Source: Planctomycetota bacterium (GTDB lineage Bacteria > Planctomycetota > Planctomycetia > Planctomycetales > Planctomycetaceae). From it: DNA of 8,085 bases. The notes under the pieces are model-generated. The model searched no databases. It worked only from the letters and a program-made list of their open reading frames with translations, and was not told the origin of the DNA. Below, piece after piece: positions 1 to 6,753 of the stretch (position 1 is the stretch's first letter; each line of letters starts with the position of its first letter). A program made the translations under genes and the position numbers. Location: the NCBI GenBank assembly GCA_027622115.1, contig JAQBZS010000289.1:1-8085 (forward strand), read 5' to 3'.

Positions 1-439
1 CTTTAACTTCTGCGGTCTTGGTCTCGGCTTGCTCATTGAATTCGTTCACTTGAACACGGGCCGCACTGGCTCCGGCGGCTCTAGCTCCGGAAGCTCCAGC
101 TCCGGCAGCAAAACCACCGGCTAGATTCGCACCGCCGTTGGCACCGCTGGCCCCGGTGGACGAAACTTGGCTCAGTGTGATGGTGTCCGTAAAGCTCGAA
201 CCACTGCAAGTCGCCAGAGTCTTGTTGCCATCCGAATGGTTATAGCCCGTAAACGAGTACGACTGATTCAGCGACGAAATTGCGTTGCCAACGTCGGCCA
301 ATTCCTGCACGATCGCATCTCGAACGACCACCCAGCCGACGACCACGCCACAACACATAATCGTGGCGATGATCAAGAGTTCTGCGGATAGAATGATGCC
401 CCGTTCGTCAATCCAAAGGTCTCGAAGCAGCTTAGTCAT
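1..439 (-). CDS. Pilin-like single-span membrane protein, C-terminus cut by window edge
   Basis: An open frame begins at ATG 439-437 on the minus strand and stays open for 146 codons to the window edge, so the protein is 3'-truncated by the window. The N-terminus is a short charged segment (MTKLLRDLWIDERG), then a hydrophobic helix at about residues 15-39 starting IILSAELL, then RDAIVQELADV and NQSYSF. A Gly before the helix and a Glu six residues into it resemble a type IV or Flp prepilin processing site, though the spacing is one residue off the usual Glu+5. From about residue 95 the chain becomes Gly/Ala/Ser-rich with a five-residue rhythm (GASGA, RAAGA), then turns polar (VNEFNEQAETK). 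Planctomycetes carry many short proteins of this layout (charged start, helix with SAEL, RDA.V.EL, LNQSYS), which I know as pilin-like or hypothetical. It is probably an inner-membrane or surface-filament subunit; the exact role is unknown. A GAGGAA ribosome site precedes the ATG. The coding call is strong; the function is inferred. Confidence 0.8.
   Translation of the reverse strand, partial: MTKLLRDLWIDERGIILSAELLIIATIMCCGVVVGWVVVRDAIVQELADVGNAISSLNQSYSFTGYNHSDGNKTLATCSGSSFTDTITLSQVSSTGASGANGGANLAGGFAAGAGASGARAAGASAARVQVNEFNEQAETKTAEVK
69..113. repeat. Three 15-bp tandem units inside the pilin-like gene
   Basis: GCTCCGG recurs on the plus strand at 69, 84 and 99, exactly 15 bp apart, so three degenerate 15-bp units lie in tandem. 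Because 15 is a multiple of three, the array keeps the minus-strand frame and encodes the Gly/Ala/Ser five-residue rhythm at about residues 109-124 of the pilin-like protein. Copy number could vary without a frameshift. Confidence 0.6.
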
Positions 440-444
440 GGTCG

Positions 445-450
445 TTCCTC
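445..450 (-). promoter_or_regulatory. Ribosome binding site of the pilin-like gene
   Basis: On the minus strand GAGGAA lies five bases before the ATG at 439-437 (GAGGAACGACC-ATG). This good Shine-Dalgarno match supports the chosen start and shows that the frame running off the left edge is a real gene. Confidence 0.65.
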
Positions 451-572
451 GTTTGGGATGGTTGTGCCAAATTGTTGATTGGCCACGGATGGCTGATGGA
501 TCGCCGCTTCGGGCCGTCGACCGTCAGTGGAAAGCCGGTCGCGTGATCGCGGTCCGGAAAGTTTTTGAGAAA

Positions 573-592
573 GGCCGGTGCTCAAGCCGGCC
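573..592. repeat. Small GC hairpin, GGCCGG...CCGGCC
   Basis: GGCCGG at 573-578 and CCGGCC at 587-592 form a perfect 6-bp stem with an 8-nt loop. Read on the minus strand the stem is followed by TTTCTC, a poor T-tract, so it is not a convincing intrinsic terminator. It lies about 135 bp upstream of the pilin-like gene and could sit in its leader. Confidence 0.35.
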
Positions 593-902
593 GTGCCGCG
601 GCGAACGACGCCTTGGCGGGTGGCGGGATGCTCGGTCGCCACCAAATCGCTCTCTGTGTCGGGCAATCGGATCGACTGTTGTTGCCGATTCAACTGCTCC
701 GACCGTTACGGTTCGCAGAACCCGTGCCAATGACACAATCGTCATAGGCGGTACAACCGGACTTCGACCGCTAACCTACCGCGACCAAAGGGCTTACAGG
801 AATCAGTTCGCGTAACGCCTGTAACGATTGTGCCGAGAATTCCGGATGTTCTGATCCAATCGATTGGCGCGATTGTCAAGGTTGTGTTAACGATTCCGAA
901 CA

Positions 903-914
903 CGACGATCGTCG
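903..914. promoter_or_regulatory. Perfect 12-bp palindrome upstream of glycerate kinase (possible operator)
   Basis: CGACGATCGTCG is its own reverse complement and lies 73 bp before the glycerate kinase ATG, where a regulator could bind. CGATCG-type words are common in this GC-rich sequence, so chance is a serious alternative. No regulator gene is adjacent in the window. Confidence 0.25.
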
Positions 915-978
915 CGGTTGAACGGATGTTGCCGAAAACTCCGGTGCTGACGGTTCTCACGGAACGAAATCACTGAAT

Positions 979-985
979 GGGGGAG
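979..985 (+). promoter_or_regulatory. Purine-rich ribosome binding site of glycerate kinase
   Basis: GGGGGAG lies immediately upstream of the ATG at 988, with only CC between. The spacing is shorter than ideal for GGAG, but pairing of the first G's gives about 4 nt. It favours ATG 988, although the frame is open further upstream with only a CTG (973) as an alternative nearby. Confidence 0.45.
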
Positions 986-987
986 CC

Positions 988-2340
988 ATGAGCAAGTTGC
1001 GCGAGGATGCGGAAGCCATTTGGCGAGCGGGAGTTGCGGTCGTCGATTCGCAGCGATTGGTCGAGCAGGTTGTGGCTGCGTCCGGGGAGCAGCTCACAAT
1101 CGGTGATCTGTCAGTACCGCTCGCGCCGCTGCGGCGGATTGCCGTTGTCGGAACCGGCAAGGCGGGAGCCGGCATGGCGGCGGGGATCGAGCGAGCACTT
1201 GGTCCGGGACTGCTCGGTCGAGTGACCGGGTGGGTCAACGTGCCGGCGGACTGTGTGCGACCGTTGGAGAAAATTCGTCTGCACGCCGCCCGGCCCGCCG
1301 GTGTGAACGAACCGACCGAAGCAGGCGTCGAGGGTGCGCTGGAGATCCTTAAGATCGTCTCAAGCTTGGATGTCGACGATCTGTGCGTGGTTTTAATCTC
1401 AGGCGGCGGCAGTGCTTTGATGCCCGCACCTGCGGAAGGCATCACGCTCGAAGAGAAACAAATCGTGACGCGGCACTTGATGCATGCGGGGGCGACCATC
1501 AACGAGTTGAATTGCGTGCGAAAGCAACTTTCGCGAATCAAAGGCGGAAACCTTGTCCGAGCCACGAAGGCTCGCACGGTCTCGCTGATCATTTCCGACG
1601 TGATCGGCGATCCGATGGACATCATCGCCTCCGGCCCCACGGTGCCGGACACCACGACGCCTGCGGACGCACTGGCGATCCTACGTCGCTACGGATCGAA
1701 GGAGACCATTCCGCCTGGCGTGTGGCAGTTCTTGGAATCGCGTTCGAAGTTAACAACGGTGCCCCAACCGATCACGCGAGTTCACAATTTCATCATCGGC
1801 AACAACGACACCGCACTGGAGGCGTCGGCAACGGTCGCGAGTCGGCTCGGCTATGGGGTTGTTTCGATGGGCTCCGAAAACCGTGGAGAGGCCAAGGACG
1901 AGGGCCGACGACTCGCTGAGATCGCGCGCGCGATTCGCAACACGTCCGATCCCGTGGCACCTCCCGCGTGCGTTCTCAGTGGAGGCGAACCGGTCGTGCA
2001 TTTGGCCGATACGGACCAGCCTCGGAAGGGGGGACGCAACCAAGAGTTGGCGCTCGCCGCGCTCGACGAATTGACTCCGGCAGAACTGCAAGACATCGTC
2101 GTGCTGTCCGGCGGAACCGATGGTGAAGACGGCCCCACCGATGCCGCAGGCGGCGTGGCGGCACTCGAAGTCAAGGAGCGTTCGCTTGCAAGTGGTCTTA
2201 ATGTTGGGGGCTATCTAAGTCTTAACAACTCCTATGAGTTCCTGTCTCAGACAGGCGGGCTATTCAAGACCGGCCCCACTCACACCAACGTGATGGACTT
2301 GCGGGTGATTCTGGTCGCTTCGCCCCAGCCGCCACGGTAG
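988..2340 (+). CDS. Glycerate 2-kinase, type II (MOFRL family)
   Basis: This cytoplasmic enzyme phosphorylates D-glycerate with ATP to 2-phosphoglycerate, linking glyoxylate, serine, tartrate or sugar-acid breakdown to lower glycolysis. It is the GckA/TtuD type, unrelated to GlxK kinases. The 450-residue length is normal for the family. Visible family blocks in order are VVGTGKAGAGM (54-64), ISGGGSAL (137-144), NCVRKQLSRIKGG (175-187), SDVIGDPMDIIASGPTVPD (203-221), GGEPVV (332-337), GGRNQELALA (348-357), GGTDGEDGPTDAAG (375-388) and TGPTHTNVMDL (428-438). The last three form the C-terminal MOFRL domain. Lys58 and Arg350 fall where the family keeps its active-site Lys and Arg. Older annotations often call such proteins hydroxypyruvate reductase, which is a misnomer. 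No pathway partner is adjacent: the next gene, lepA, is 752 bp away, so it appears monocistronic. The family call is firm; the source of glycerate is unknown. Confidence 0.95.
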   Translation: MSKLREDAEAIWRAGVAVVDSQRLVEQVVAASGEQLTIGDLSVPLAPLRRIAVVGTGKAGAGMAAGIERALGPGLLGRVTGWVNVPADCVRPLEKIRLHAARPAGVNEPTEAGVEGALEILKIVSSLDVDDLCVVLISGGGSALMPAPAEGITLEEKQIVTRHLMHAGATINELNCVRKQLSRIKGGNLVRATKARTVSLIISDVIGDPMDIIASGPTVPDTTTPADALAILRRYGSKETIPPGVWQFLESRSKLTTVPQPITRVHNFIIGNNDTALEASATVASRLGYGVVSMGSENRGEAKDEGRRLAEIARAIRNTSDPVAPPACVLSGGEPVVHLADTDQPRKGGRNQELALAALDELTPAELQDIVVLSGGTDGEDGPTDAAGGVAALEVKERSLASGLNVGGYLSLNNSYEFLSQTGGLFKTGPTHTNVMDLRVILVASPQPPR

Positions 2341-3092
2341 TCGGGCCATTGAAACAGGTTGAATCATGACTTGTGAACACGTGATTCGGAACAACATTGG
2401 GGTTGGACTCGGTCGAGCGATTCGAGAAACGCGGCTCGCCGGTTTCTGTGACAGCGGCATCCCGGCATGCGATTGCTGCCGGCGGAGAACGACAAGGTTC
2501 ACGCGACGGGCGCGATCGACGTTGATTTCAAAAACCGACGCTCCCACCCGCTCCCGTGCAATGTCTGGCTATTTTGCTCCGCGTCGCCAGCGGTGCGATC
2601 TTGATTTAGTATCGTGCGGGAAAGTTTTCGCTTGCGCGCCAATTCAGCCAGAAGATGCGGCGAGTCGTTAGTCTCGCTTGTTCCTGTTCCGGCGAAGCAC
2701 GCGTCCGCATGTTGATCACGTTGCATGTTCCGTCCGATAGTCTGCGTGGGCCAGAATATGTTGAGCAAGTGCTCGACGCGGTTCTTAACACGATGAGTTC
2801 GGGCGTCAGCGTTAGTCGGCTTTGCCCGATGGAATAACTGGGGCGGCCTGTCTTGTCAGTTTCCGCAGCACCTGCAGCCCATCCTCACGAAAACGTCGTG
2901 CCGAGTTGCTGCTTGATGGTGACACGGTCGATTTATGCGATCGCATCCAATCATCAGTGAGAAGTTTGCTCCGACGGCGTGCAGCCGGAATTGGTGGGTT
3001 CGTCGTCTCGCAGACTTGATCGGAAACATCTTTGGTCGAGGCGTGGAACCGGTCTCGTCGTGAAGTTCCGGTGCAGGTGTTAAAACACGCGA
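2341..3092. other. 752-bp intergenic region without a credible gene
   Basis: Several short frames exist, the longest plus-strand one being 101 codons at 2366-2671, starting 26 bases after glycerate kinase. Its product is very rich in Arg and Cys with no recognisable motif, and the codons show no third-position bias, so I treat it as spurious. I found no tRNA, no strong hairpin followed by T's, and no convincing promoter pair. The lepA promoter must presumably lie in the right-hand part. Confidence 0.55.
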
Positions 3093-4889
3093 ATGAAACA
3101 CATCCGAAACTTCTGCATCATCGCTCATATTGACCACGGCAAGTCGACTCTGGCCGATCGACTCATCCAAGCCTGTGGGGGCGTGGCTCTGCGCGATCTG
3201 CACGAACAAATGCTGGATTCGATGGATATCGAGCGGGAACGCGGCATCACGATCAAGAGCAATACGATCACGCTCGATTACCATGCCCCGGACGGCAACG
3301 ACTACTCGTTGAATCTCATCGACACGCCCGGCCACGTCGATTTTTCCCATGAAGTACGGCGTTCTTTGATGGCGTGTGAAGGGGCGTTGATCGTTGTCGA
3401 TGCGTCTCAGGGAGTCGAAGCTCAGACGGTGGCCAACCTTTATCTGGCGTTGGAACACAATCTGACCCTGCTGCCGATCATCAACAAAATCGATCTCCCG
3501 GCCGCGGACATCGAACGGACTCAAGAGGCGATCGATGCCGAATTGGGGCTCGATCCGTTTGAGGCGATCCCAATTTCCGCGAAAAACGGGATTGGGATCG
3601 AGGAGGTCTTGGTCGGCATCGTCGAGAAACTCCCGGCTCCGCAGGGCGACGCGGATGCGCCGCTGAAGGCACTCGTGTTCGACGCCCACTTCGACAAGTT
3701 CCGCGGCGTGATTTTGCAGTGCCGCGTGATGGATGGCACGCTGAAGCCGCGGGATACGATCCACTTCATGCATGCTGGTCGAGACTTCAAAGTCGACGAA
3801 GTGGGTTACAACCAATTCAAGCTCGTTCCCAAGAAACAGCTCAGCGCCGGTGAGGTTGGTTATGTCGTCGCCGGGGTTAAAAGTGTGCAAGACATTGAGA
3901 TCGGCGACACGATCACGCTGCTTGATCGTCCGGCCGCGGAGCCGATTCCCGGCTATCAGCCAGCCCGGCAGGTCGTCTTTTCTTCCTTGTATCCCATGGA
4001 CACGGCGGATTACGTCGAACTGACGAAGGCGCTCGAAAAACTCGCCATCAACGACGCGGCACTCACGTTCGAAAAAGACAGTTCGGCGGCGCTGGGGTTT
4101 GGGTTTCGTTGCGGGTTTCTTGGGCTGCTGCACTTGGACGTGATTCAAGAACGGTTGCAGCGCGAATTCGATATTGGCCTGGTCATTTCGGCCCCGTCGG
4201 TGAAATACAAACTGACTTTGCGAGACGGCTCGTCGCTCGACATCGACAATCCGTGTTACTGGCCCGATCCGACTTCGATTGAGTCGTGCAGCGAGCCCTA
4301 CATCAAAGCGTCGATCCTGACTCCCGAAACCTACGTCGGTCCCGTGATGGAGCTTTGCCGAGAACATCGCTCGGAAAGCCAGACCATGGACTATCTGTCC
4401 GCCAGCCGTATCGAAGTCACCAGCGTGATGCCGCTTGGCGAGGTCTTGTTCGACTTCTACGGCAAGTTGAAGATGATTACGCGAGGATACGGGTCGTTTG
4501 ATTATGAGCCAATCGAGTACCGAAAAACCGATATCGTGAAAGTCGATATCCTGGTCAACAAGGAGCCGGTCGATACGCTGTCCTACCTTGTTCATCGGGA
4601 CAAAGCGCGACCTCGCGCGCTGCACTATTGCGAACGACTTGCCGAAGAGATTCCTCGGCACCAATTCAAGATTCCGGTCCAAGGTGCGATCGGCGGAGAA
4701 ATCATTGCTCGAACGACGATTGCGCCCTTCCGCAAAGACGTGACGGAAAAGCTGTACGGCGGAGACGTGACTCGCAAGAAAAAGCTGCTTGAGAAGCAGA
4801 AGAAGGGCAAGGCGAAAATGAAGCAGTTCGGCAGCGTCAACATCCCCCAAAAAGCCTTCGTTTCAGTGCTGCGAGCCGACAAGGATTAG
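3093..4889 (+). CDS. lepA: Elongation factor 4 (LepA), translational GTPase
   Basis: LepA/EF-4 is a ribosome-dependent GTPase related to EF-G that acts on stalled or mis-translocated ribosomes and in ribosome assembly. At 598 residues the protein is full length. The GTPase motifs are all present: G1 AHIDHGKST (11-19), G2 RGIT (50-53), G3 DTPGH (77-81, with catalytic His81), G4 NKID (131-134) and G5 SAK (162-164). EF-G-like domains II, III and V follow (GFGFRCGFLGLLH at 335-347 is typical). The LepA-specific C-terminal domain, absent from EF-G, is marked by KLYGGDVTRKKKLLEKQKKG (553-572) and ends SVNIPQKAFVSVL. The start is fixed by an in-frame TAA at 3081-3083 and by homology: family members begin MK.IRNF.IIAHIDHGKST. 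No Shine-Dalgarno sequence is evident. lepA often travels with signal peptidase lepB elsewhere; here it does not, being followed by a sulfatase. The identification is secure. Confidence 0.98.
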   Translation: MKHIRNFCIIAHIDHGKSTLADRLIQACGGVALRDLHEQMLDSMDIERERGITIKSNTITLDYHAPDGNDYSLNLIDTPGHVDFSHEVRRSLMACEGALIVVDASQGVEAQTVANLYLALEHNLTLLPIINKIDLPAADIERTQEAIDAELGLDPFEAIPISAKNGIGIEEVLVGIVEKLPAPQGDADAPLKALVFDAHFDKFRGVILQCRVMDGTLKPRDTIHFMHAGRDFKVDEVGYNQFKLVPKKQLSAGEVGYVVAGVKSVQDIEIGDTITLLDRPAAEPIPGYQPARQVVFSSLYPMDTADYVELTKALEKLAINDAALTFEKDSSAALGFGFRCGFLGLLHLDVIQERLQREFDIGLVISAPSVKYKLTLRDGSSLDIDNPCYWPDPTSIESCSEPYIKASILTPETYVGPVMELCREHRSESQTMDYLSASRIEVTSVMPLGEVLFDFYGKLKMITRGYGSFDYEPIEYRKTDIVKVDILVNKEPVDTLSYLVHRDKARPRALHYCERLAEEIPRHQFKIPVQGAIGGEIIARTTIAPFRKDVTEKLYGGDVTRKKKLLEKQKKGKAKMKQFGSVNIPQKAFVSVLRADKD

Positions 4890-4998
4890 TCTGGAACGGT
4901 CATCGACGGCGTCAAACATTCAAAAGGCTTGGCTGCATTACCCACAAATCGAGGTTCGAACCATTTCCCCAAACCCCATCTCGCTTCGATCTAAAAGC

Positions 4999-6462
4999 TT
5001 GACTCTGTCTTGCGGTGTTGCCGCCTGGTGTTGGTGCGTCCCGCTCGTTGTGGCGGCCGAGCCCTCCAAACCGGTCAACATCCTTTTGTTTACAGCGGAC
5101 GACCTGCATGCCGAGTCCGTGGGTGTTTTCGCTGGGCGGCCGAAAGGGCTCACGCCGCACTTGGATCGATTTGCCGGCGAGGGGATGTTGTTTGATCGAG
5201 CCCACGTGAACGTGGCGATTTGCGCTCCCTGCCGGGCTGTCATTGCGACCGGGCTGTTCAGCCATCGGTCCGGGGCGATGGGCTTCAACGAGGCCAAGAA
5301 CGGCATGCCGGACATTGTGTCGACATTCCAAAAGGCGGGTTACCGCACGGGTATTCTCGGCAAAGTCGACCATTCCACGCCCGTGCGTCTCATGAAGTGG
5401 GACTACGAATTCGACCAGAACGAATTGGGAAACGGTCGCAACCCGGAGATCTATTACCAACGATGCCGGACGTTCTTCGAGCAGCGCAAGGCAGACGACA
5501 AGCCCTTCTATTTCATGGTCAACTCGCACGATCCGCATCGGCCCTATTGCAATCCCGAGAAGCTGACCAAGGGCGCGGCGATGCCGTCCAAGATCTACAA
5601 GCCCTCGGAAGTCGTCGTTCCAGGTTTCCTGCCGGACCTTCCCGGAGTTCGCGCCGAATTGGCGCAGTACTTGAATTCGACTCGACGACTGGACGATACA
5701 TTCGGCAAGGTCATGCAAGCGCTGGACGAGTCCGGATTTGCCGACAACACACTGGTGGTGTTTCTGTCCGACAATGGGATCGCGGTGCCGTTCGCGAAGT
5801 GCAACGTGTGGTTTCACGCGACTCGAACGCCGTTACTGGTACGCTGGCCGGGAGTGGTGCGGCCGGGTCAACGCGACGATTCACATTTCGTGTCCGTCGT
5901 CGATTTGTTCCCGACGTTCTTGGACGCCGCCGGTGTCACGGGGCCGAAGTCGCTCGACGGTCGCTCGTTCGTACCGTTGCTGAAACAGACACCGCAGGAC
6001 GGTCGCGACCATGTCTTCACACAGATCGACATGAAAGCCGGCGGCGACGCGGTTCCGATGCGCTGCGTTCAGACGGCCAAATACGGATACATCTACAATC
6101 CCTTCAGCGACGGCAAACACCGCTACCGCAACAACAACGAAGGCCAGTGCATGCGGGCCATGAATCTCGCCGCCGCGAGTGACCCGAACATTGCAGCTCG
6201 CGTGCAATTGTTTCGTTTTCGTGTCTCCGAGGAATTGTACGACCTTGAGACCGATCCCAATTGCCTGCACAACCTGATTGACAACGAAGCTCGGCAGGAC
6301 GTGGTCCATTCGCTGCGGACCCGCTTGCGAAATTGGATGGTGGAAACGAATGACCCGATGCTGCCCGCGATCGACAACCGCGCGGATCGAGCAATCGTGG
6401 ACGCGGTGCTGCTCAAGACCTACGGCCCGTCGAAACCACGTGTGAAAAAACGAGCCAAGTGA
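4999..6462 (+). CDS. Secreted sulfatase, resembling heparan N-sulfatase (sulfamidase)
   Basis: This is a type I (formylglycine) sulfatase that hydrolyses sulfate esters or sulfamates outside the cytoplasm. Residues 1-20 end in LVVAA-EP, a plausible signal peptidase I site. Metal ligands are Asp34-Asp35 (TADD) and Asp258-Asn259 (SDNG). The formylglycine Cys is Cys75 in CAPCR, where the usual CxPSR has Cys for Ser. GKVDH (Lys122, His125) and SHDPHRPY (177 onward) supply further active-site residues. The wording of SDNGI.., TPLLVRWP, MRCVQTAKYGYIYN, ELYDLETDP and NWMVETNDP closely follows human SGSH, so N-sulfoglucosamine or a related sulfated glycan is my best substrate guess. The ~490-residue length fits. 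The start is uncertain: no ATG or GTG precedes the signal sequence in frame, so TTG 4999 is the nearest accepted start, yet the basic residues expected in the signal peptide (RSK) lie just upstream. It sits 109 bp after lepA. Sulfatase identity is firm; substrate is inferred. Confidence 0.93.
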   Translation: MTLSCGVAAWCWCVPLVVAAEPSKPVNILLFTADDLHAESVGVFAGRPKGLTPHLDRFAGEGMLFDRAHVNVAICAPCRAVIATGLFSHRSGAMGFNEAKNGMPDIVSTFQKAGYRTGILGKVDHSTPVRLMKWDYEFDQNELGNGRNPEIYYQRCRTFFEQRKADDKPFYFMVNSHDPHRPYCNPEKLTKGAAMPSKIYKPSEVVVPGFLPDLPGVRAELAQYLNSTRRLDDTFGKVMQALDESGFADNTLVVFLSDNGIAVPFAKCNVWFHATRTPLLVRWPGVVRPGQRDDSHFVSVVDLFPTFLDAAGVTGPKSLDGRSFVPLLKQTPQDGRDHVFTQIDMKAGGDAVPMRCVQTAKYGYIYNPFSDGKHRYRNNNEGQCMRAMNLAAASDPNIAARVQLFRFRVSEELYDLETDPNCLHNLIDNEARQDVVHSLRTRLRNWMVETNDPMLPAIDNRADRAIVDAVLLKTYGPSKPRVKKRAK

Positions 6463-6559
6463 GGATCGCGTCATCCCCTTGAAAACTGCTGACTGGTCGA
6501 TCTCATCCGACAGTCGGAAGCCGTTCTTTCTTTGCCCTGCAAACGTGGATCTGCGAGTG

Positions 6560-6625
6560 CCCCACGAATTCCGGACGACCACGAATTGGCTACGATAAAT
6601 TCGTGGTTGCCCCGAATTCGTGGGG
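6560..6625. repeat. 66-nt nested inverted repeat built from four CCACGAATT copies
   Basis: The outer arms CCCCACGAATTC (6560-6571) and GAATTCGTGGGG (6614-6625) are perfect 12-bp complements. The inner arms ACCACGAATT (6578-6587) and AATTCGTGGT (6598-6607) are perfect 10-bp complements around a 10-nt loop. The six bases between the arms on each side pair at four positions, so the whole folds into a 28-position stem with two mismatches. CCACGAATT occurs four times, two direct and two inverted. With no T-tract after it, it is not a standard intrinsic terminator. I recall CACGAATT/AATTCGTG-type intergenic repeats from planctomycete and other genomes, so it may be a dispersed element similar to REP sequences; that cannot be tested from one copy. 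Confidence 0.85.
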
Positions 6626-6670
6626 AAGCCTGAAACCTTCACTTCCTCGATCACGAACCAGCTTACAGTT

Positions 6671-6700
6671 TTGGTTGTGGCCACCGGTCGCAGTGATAAA
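6671..6700 (+). promoter_or_regulatory. Tentative promoter of the sulfite oxidase-like gene
   Basis: TTGGTT at 6671-6676 and GATAAA at 6695-6700 are spaced 18 bp, a loose match to a housekeeping promoter (four of six bases in the -10 box). It lies about 50 bp before the start codon. Planctomycete promoter consensus is poorly known, so confidence is low. Confidence 0.25.
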
Positions 6701-6742
6701 GTCCATGGGAATGCGGTGATCGCACCCCTGCCATGACAATTC

Positions 6743-6747
6743 AGGAG
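6743..6747 (+). promoter_or_regulatory. Ribosome binding site that selects GTG 6754
   Basis: AGGAG lies six bases before GTG 6754. The upstream in-frame ATG at 6733 has no purine-rich sequence before it (CACCCCTGCC), so GTG 6754 is the better start. Confidence 0.65.
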
Positions 6748-6753
6748 TACCCC

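Larger units (their letters stand above)
440..987. other. Intergenic region between divergent pilin-like and glycerate kinase genes
   Basis: This 548-bp spacer should hold the promoters of both divergent genes, but I cannot point to a convincing -35/-10 pair. Short open frames on both strands have Arg/Ser/Pro/Thr-rich translations with no recognisable fold and no ribosome sites. Visible elements are a GGCCGG/CCGGCC hairpin (573-592), an imperfect 15-bp direct repeat (831-845 and 930-944) and a perfect 12-bp palindrome (903-914). No tRNA or known RNA gene is seen. Confidence 0.6.
6463..6753. other. Spacer between sulfatase and sulfite oxidase-like genes
   Basis: This 291-bp spacer contains the nested inverted repeat at 6560-6625, a tentative promoter at 6671-6700 and the ribosome site at 6743-6747. 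An in-frame ATG at 6733 could extend the next gene by seven codons. I see no other gene. Confidence 0.6.

Noticed and set aside
436..693. 85-codon minus-strand frame ending in an ATGA overlap with the pilin-like gene
   Set aside because: The overlap looks like translational coupling, but the product is Arg/Gln/Ser/Pro-rich without structure, has no ribosome site, and the pilin-like gene has its own good Shine-Dalgarno site.
285..815. 176-codon plus-strand frame over the pilin-like gene start and spacer
   Set aside because: It begins antisense to the pilin-like gene and its translation is Arg/Ser-rich with no motif; not a gene.
742..960. 72-codon minus-strand frame with a hydrophobic, Ile/Val/Thr-rich product
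   Set aside because: The hydrophobic look comes from the repeated AACGATT-type words in this spacer. No ribosome site or helix pattern supports it.
957..1655. 232-codon minus-strand frame opposite glycerate kinase
   Set aside because: Low-complexity Ser/Pro/Ala/Thr translation opposite a well-conserved gene; a shadow of the codon bias.
2856..4850. 664-codon open frame on the minus strand opposite lepA
   Set aside because: It is antisense to an unmistakable lepA across almost its full length. Its translation is rich in Arg, His, Asp and Val without domains, as expected for a mirror of strong codon bias, and lepA's identity leaves no room for it.
4951..4963. GAGGTTCGAACCA resembling the T-loop of a tRNA
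   Set aside because: The flanking bases do not form a T-stem, and no acceptor, D or anticodon arms fit around it.
6733..6753. ATG 6733 as start of the sulfite oxidase-like gene
   Set aside because: It lacks a ribosome site, whereas GTG 6754 has AGGAG six bases upstream and places the twin-arginine motif at a normal distance from the N-terminus. It remains possible.
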